From NCBI GenBank assembly GCA_027559495.1, contig JAMXSV010000001.1, positions 868,001 to 932,000 of the forward strand: a stretch of DNA of 64,000 bases, written 5' to 3'. The notes under the pieces were generated by a model, which searched no databases, had not been told where the DNA came from, and saw only the letters and a program-made list of their open reading frames with translations. The DNA comes from Aurifilum marmelostoma. Lineage: Eukaryota; Ascomycota; Sordariomycetes; Diaporthales; Cryphonectriaceae. Position numbers and translations under genes: made by a program. Position 1 is the first letter of the stretch. Each line of letters begins with the position of its first letter. Positions 58,548 to 64,000 of the stretch are shown here, one piece after another.

Positions 58548-60455
58548 GGGGTCGGGAGGGGACAGAAAGAAAGAACAAAATGATACCTGCGCAGATGAAG
58601 GGGAGAGAAAGAAGGTCGGCTGTAAAGAGACGTTGTAGGGGGCCCTCGTTGTTTTATCTTGTCATTTTGCTAAGGACGGAATTGGGGGTGGGGGATCTGG
58701 TTTGGCGATGGCGTTATGGCGTTCATTTTACACGTTGGCACATGAATATCGATCAAGACAAGTACAAGAAGCCGAGGACAGCATGGCTCAGCATTTGTTA
58801 TGTCCTGCAAGCTGTGGTGCCCCCAGTCTTTGTGACGTAAACCGCACCGACTTCTCCTCCTGTTCTGATGCGGCAACTCCTTTCCACCATTACACGCTGG
58901 GTTCACTCCCAGACTGCAGAGGTTCGCCCTCGAGTATGGCATTTCGGGGGTTTCATATTCTGTTGTATTTTCCTTCTCGCAAGAAAAGTAAGGGACAGTT
59001 TTTTTCTGATTGAATCTTGAATCTCGTTGGGATGATGAAGAAGTCTATCTGCAGAACACGACTCGCTTGCTTTGCTCGAATTCAAACATGTCTCTGTACT
59101 AGTGTTTCGGTAGACAGCCTTGATGAAGCAGAAGGGGGAAAAGGAAAAGAAACGCCTGGGATTTCCCACCCTTCGTTCACAGCTTGGCTCTCGAGTGACA
59201 ACTGCTGTAGTCAGTTGAGTGGCTTGTGACTCTTCCGTCTCGTAAAAATCCCAAAAAGGAAAAGAGAGATTCCGACAAACTCCATATGCCCCGACCCAGA
59301 GTACATTAGGAAAAGAAAAAAAAAAAAAAAGAAATCATGACTCCCGAGGTAAAGAGTTCATCCCTTCCCCTTTCCATTCTCATTCAATGCCCTGTTGCCC
59401 CTCATCATCTGCTAAGTGTGAGGAGAGAGAGGTGGGGGGGGGGGGCGGGAGAGACCGAAGGATCAGGCGGATTGGCTGGGATAAATGATTTTTGATCCAT
59501 GCACCTCAATGGGTGCAAGGCAGCCAACAAGCCAACCTTCATCAGCTGTCCAAACCCGTCTTGGCACGTTCGGCCGCCTACCCCATCTCCCTTGTGTCTG
59601 TTTCTCCGCACTTGTTCTCCCTGATAGTTCACCAGCCCGGGGGTTCGGTCCGTTTTCTCACAGCGTTATGCCCATATTTCTTCCGCCGTTCAGTCGCCCT
59701 TGTTTAGCAAGTATCCCTGCCTGTCACACCCTGTCGGCGGATCCTTCCCTCATGACAACTGCCTGTGTACACCACCGTGTCCATGGCGGCGGAAATAGCT
59801 CATCTCCTGACGCAATACAGTGCCCCATGACATTTTTGTTTTGGCCAAAACGCGGGGTGGCCCAAGTCGCAAGGGACCCAGGAAACTGTGGGATCAATAG
59901 TCTGCAAGGTCTGACCGGGAAAGACGGGGGGGGGGGGGGGGAGCTAGGAAGGAGACCCCAGCCAGCCAGCCCACTGGGAAGAGGCCTGGTCCCAAGCAGT
60001 GATGTGCTGTGCTGTGCTGTGCTGTGCTTCACTCTTTCGCATAGGCAGTGGACCATAGCCACGACGTACGAGCGCCGCGAGAGGATGAGCCGTGCCAACC
60101 TGCATCCGGAGGCGCTGTGTCTCTCCGTGATGTAGTCCGCCGGATATTGCAGTCGCACAAGTCGGAAGCTCGGGGGCTTCTGAGAGGCTCGCGGAAGGCC
60201 TCTCCTGTGCTTCACTCGGCTGTGAGCTCTTTCAGAGGAAGCCAGACTCGGCGAGAACCCTGTAAGACGGACGAAACAAGTTAGCTAGGTGGTCCACACC
60301 GGGCCGTTTTGCTTGTGAAGGTGTGAGGAGAAGGAGTGGGGTCGGTAGGAGGAAGACACTGTCACGATGATGGATCCGCGTGATGCTCCTCCTCCCCTCC
60401 AACTGTGGGGGCGGGGAGACAGGGACAATGATGATATTGCCGATGATGACCGCTT
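58548..60455. other. 3' flanks of the cwc21 and RasGEF genes
   Basis: About 1.9 kb between converging genes. Contains an A-rich run near 59311-59330, G16 at 59926-59941 and a TGCTG pentamer repeated about four times (60005-60028). No supportable ORF. Confidence 0.5.
59926..59941. repeat. G16 homopolymer
   Basis: Sixteen consecutive G on the plus strand in the 3' flank shared by the cwc21 and RasGEF genes. Confidence 0.85.
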
Positions 60456-63400
60456 TTAGAAGCCACCGGTGAGAGCCATGCGACCGTAGAGCAGCTGCTG
60501 CTCCCTCATAGCCACGTACCTAACAATTTTCTCATCTTCTCTCTCGCGTGGTTCTACCAGCAAGCTCTTGTCGTACATCTCGTGTACATCTCCGGCCGCC
60601 TGCATGTTACTCAAGATGTAGTCTTGCAGCTCTGTGACCGGCTGGAGAGAATACGGCACGTTCTGGTACTGCTGGATGTCACGTATCACATCGGCCGTCT
60701 TCGCCCGCTTAGCAAAGTTGATGAGCGTCGTCTTCTTGATGATGGACGGAATACCATCCTCAATGAAGGTCAAATCGGTCAGGTAGACACCTAAAGCGTT
60801 CTTGTTAGGAAGAGAATGATGGTCAAAAACAGCACATCGTGGCGGACCTACCAAAGAACGGGATACATGGGGGGTTCGCCATGTGCAGGCTCTCTCTGTA
60901 CTCGGCAAAGTTCTTCGTGCTGAGCATGAGCTTGCGCATTCCTTCGAGTGTAGCCTGGGTCTTCTGGTGGACTTGATCCCAGGTTCTCTTGAGACGAGCA
61001 ATAGGGGCCGTGCCCAGAGCCGAGATGATGGAGGTGATAGTAGAAAAGTTGTTCAGTTGCCGGCATTTCTGTGCAAGATTCAGTCAGCCCAGATGATCTA
61101 GAAAATTTATACGCCAGGGACTGGCCACGTCGTTGGGGGGGGGGGGTTTCTCCTCTCTTGATACGTACCTCTCCGACTGCGACAAAGTGCTTGATCACCA
61201 CCACGCGCCTCTTGACGTCCGACTGCGCCAGGATCATCTCGGCGACCCAGTTGGTCATCTGGTTCGAGTGCTCAATGAGCGCCTTGATATTCGGAGCGGG
61301 GTTGGGCTCGCCCTCGCCCGGCTTCTTCTGCCAGCGCTTGTTGAGACACTCGGTAGGCTTGATCTTGCCGTACAGCCGCGACTCGATGATCGTGAGCTGG
61401 CGGGCGAACTCGGTAGGGTCGATATCCAGGAACTTGAGTTTCTTCATGTTCTTTGGCATAATAGGCGCGGGTGCCGACTGGTTTTGGGTCTGGATCAGGC
61501 GCCTGCCGACATCCTTGCCGCTCATGCGCTGATCCAGCACGGCCATCAGGGGGGCGGAACCAGGTGTTTCCGTCGACTTGACCGTGTCCCTGGCAAAATT
61601 GTAGACGTCACGTATCAGGTTCTTGGTCTCTTCCTCCTGGCTGTCCTCCATCCAGAACGTCTCGAACCAGTTCTTCAAGATGTTGACCACCCGGAACCGG
61701 ATGGGGCTCTGCTTCCTCTCCCTCCAGACTTCAAACTCCGCCGGAGAGAGACCTTCAGGGGGCTGGATGCCAAACCTGTGGACCAGGAGCTCGAATAGCT
61801 CTCGTGCTGTGGTGAAGGACCTGTAGGTGAGGAGGAAGGTGTTGTTGAAGTTCGAGTCCAGCTTGTCGTGCCGGGTGAGCTGCTCCACGAGGGCGGTGAG
61901 AGAACCTCCCTTGATCTGAGGCGGCGACGCCTTATAGTCCCATGCTAGCTCGTGCTCGTAGTCCAGACGCAGGAACTCCGGGGTCTCGTCAATAGCAGTC
62001 TGCTGGGGCGTGGGGTCCTCTCCGAAAATCTTCCTAACTTTAGAGTAAGTGCCCGCCTGCCTGCTGATATTGTTGGCAATGTTGGTCTCTCCCTCGGTGT
62101 ATGACTGAGACGTAGTCAGCGGTGGCCTCGTGACCCGGGAGTCGGTGCGCGCATGTTGGCCAGTGTACGGCATAGTGTCGCCGCGGGTGAGCTGCTGTCT
62201 CGATTGCTGCTCTTCCCTGGCACGGGCTTCCGCCTGCTGCTGGAGGTTGATCTGGACCTGCTCGGAAAGCAGCTGCAGGGAGAAGCCGATGTGGGACGAG
62301 TTGGTCTCCAGGGCCCTGGCACACTGCCTCACATACTCGAGCCGGTTCTCAAGCGCCTCGCCCCGGACCTCGGACCACTCATCCGCGAGCGGACCTGCGA
62401 CAGCCTGGCAGCCCAGGATCAGGTCCGAGATGTTGTCGTAGAGGCTCTGCTTGTTGATGCTGAAATCGGTCAGCTGAGGGGTCTGGAAGCTGTTCTCGAG
62501 CGACGAGAGGTCGATAGACTCGATCATCGCTATCCAGGGCTTGAAGGTCTCGATGACCCTGCCACCGGTGGAGCAGACATTATTGGCAATGATCTCGTGC
62601 TTGTAGGGCGTGACAATCTTGTCTGTGACGACCAGGTTCTTGTCCAGCTCGCGGATGCTCGACACGAGCATCCGCTTTAGCTCGTCCAGCCGCTCCAGCA
62701 GCTTTCCGTCGAGGATGACCGTGGGCTCGACGACACCTTCCTCGTCGTCCAGGAAGTTGGACGTGATGGGGTCGCGAGGGCCGAGGCCGTTGTTCTGCCA
62801 ACTGCCGCCAGTCGTGCTGCCGATGACAAAGCCGGGGAACAGCCTGGGTATCTCCTCGCCCCTCTGCTGTCTCGCAACCTCCACGTAGCTGAACACACCC
62901 AGCAGGACGCCATCGGCCTCCTGCAGACACTTTGGCCCGGACTCGGGCGCAGGGAAATCGGCGGCTGCGATGTGCGAGGAGACGACAAGCTTGGAGAACT
63001 TGGACATCATGTCCCTGAAGTGAGGGTACAGCGCCTTGTTAGTAGAGATGATGGAAGGTTGGCCCGAGTGGTTGTCGGTTGTGCCGGAGCCGGCTGCCAG
63101 GAGAAGTCGCAGGTGATCCGAGATGTCCTCGGCCCGTGCTACGTATTCGGACTTGTCTCCATTGTTGATAGCTTCCCGGTAGCGGTCGATAGCCTTCTTC
63201 ATGTTCGAGACCAAGCGGCTCCAAGTCAGCGGTGGCGTGCTCCCATCGTCGAAAAAGGAGCGAGGAATGGTTGCCGCCGTGGGAAGGTTGAATGTGGCAC
63301 CAGCCGTGAACGTGGGTGCCTGGTCCGGCAGCCGCGCCGACCCTATCGTGCTATTGTTCCTGCCAAAGGCATATTGGCCGTTTATCGAGTCCAAGGACGG

Positions 63401-64000
63401 CGCAGGCGATATGCCGTCCTTGCTGAAGGACCGCCGGTTACGACCCTGCTAGCGGTGAAGAGAGGAAAGTGAATAATTAGTAGGCGTTCCCTTTCCCACT
63501 TCGCATCGTCACAATAGACAATCTTTATCTGTAGGTGTTTTGGGGCCCGGGGGGGGGGGGGGGGGAGCGGAGGGTTTTCCTTACCTGGCGACCAAACATC
63601 AGATTCTCGCCGTCGAGCTCTGATGCGGAGGTGGCCTCCGAGTCCTCATCCTCGTCCTGCATCAGACCCCTGGCCATCAGCTCTGGAGGCGGCCTGGTCC
63701 GGTCCGGCATGACAACACCCATGCGGTCCAGCGGGCCATTCTCGTGAACCGACGAGGGCGACTCGAGGGGCAGCTCTGAGCTGCTCTCGCCGGTCATGGT
63801 GTTGTAGTAGAAGAGGCGGCCGTCAGGGGTGGCCTGGGGTATCCAGTAGTCGGCCTTTGACTTCTCGCCAAAGTTTGTGCCCTCGAGGGGAAGCTCCTCG
63901 AGCTCTGACATGTCGCCCTCGTCGTCGTCGTACGACTCGTCGTCGATCTCCTCCTCGAGCGGGTCGGCCAGGCCGTTCTCCTGCTGGTGGCCCTCGGGCA
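60456..64000 (-). CDS. cdc25: Cdc25-type Ras guanine nucleotide exchange factor, 5' end outside the window
   Basis: Catalyses GDP release from Ras. Exons visible: 64000-63585 (partial), 63448-61169, 61068-60852 and 60790-60456, all in phase; 1,081 residues are inside the window. Near visible residues 50-80 is a WW-like domain (DYWIPQATPDGRLFYYNTMT). A long helical middle part follows, then RasGEF_N from about 650 (GGSLTALVEQL, NNTFLLTYRSFTT). The catalytic RasGEF domain runs from about 813 (LDIDPTEFARQLTIIE, SNQMTNWVAEMIL, NPPCIPFFGVYLTDLTFIED). Fungal homologues usually begin with an SH3 domain, which would lie beyond 64000. The acceptor at 63448 is a tandem TAGCAG. Two introns hold long C runs (G on the plus strand at 61135-61146 and 63549-63565). 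Confidence 0.94.
63549..63565. repeat. G17 homopolymer inside a RasGEF intron
   Basis: Seventeen G on the plus strand, that is C17 in the sense of the RasGEF pre-mRNA, about 20 bases after the donor of the first visible intron. Confidence 0.85.

Noticed and set aside
1..64000. Biosynthetic cluster, transposon, CRISPR or defence island
   Set aside because: No synthase, transposase, reverse transcriptase, repeat-spacer array or related gene is present; the recognised genes are conserved fungal housekeeping and signalling genes.

Overview
The window is nuclear DNA of a filamentous ascomycete, most probably a Sordariomycete. The evidence is short spliceosomal introns (about 50-120 bp) with GTRNGT donors, CTRAC branch points and YAG acceptors, GC-rich coding DNA, CT-rich leaders, and gene families with typical Pezizomycotina architecture: a group I G-alpha with an MGCGMS start and CGLI end, a 359-residue G-beta, a WW-containing Cdc25 and a DUF3716 protein. 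I see no transposon, CRISPR array, rRNA or convincing tRNA. The order cannot be fixed from the sequence alone.

Layout. 0-7 kb: a large single-pass membrane protein of unknown function and a phosducin-like protein (bdm-1 type), both on the minus strand. 7-23 kb: two long gene-poor spaces around the G-beta gene. 23-45 kb: a dense housekeeping block with SUMO ligase Pli1, a DUF2423 nucleolar protein, GPI ethanolamine-phosphate transferase Las21/Gpi7, condensin subunit Ycg1/Cnd3, Nop4, Urb2, Mic10, a small membrane ORF and a DUF1771-Smr protein. 45-50.7 kb: another long space, then the G-alpha gene. 52-64 kb: a DUF3716 zinc-binding protein, Cdc123, Cwc21/Cwf21, and a Cdc25-type RasGEF that runs off the right edge.

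Two themes stand out. First, signalling: G-alpha, G-beta, the G-beta-gamma chaperone and a RasGEF lie within 60 kb. The first three each have several kilobases of empty DNA upstream. They also share strand-specific loss of ATG triplets upstream of the start: about 1.36 kb for G-alpha, 1.08 kb for G-beta and 0.52 kb for bdm-1. Second, ribosome assembly: the DUF2423 protein, Nop4 and Urb2 are close neighbours.

Four single-base length differences in G or C runs break three otherwise well-conserved genes (bdm-1, G-alpha twice in opposite directions, cwc21). They look like homopolymer errors of the assembly, not gene decay, and should be checked before any gene here is called a pseudogene. Exon boundaries were worked out by hand from frame continuity and splice consensus.
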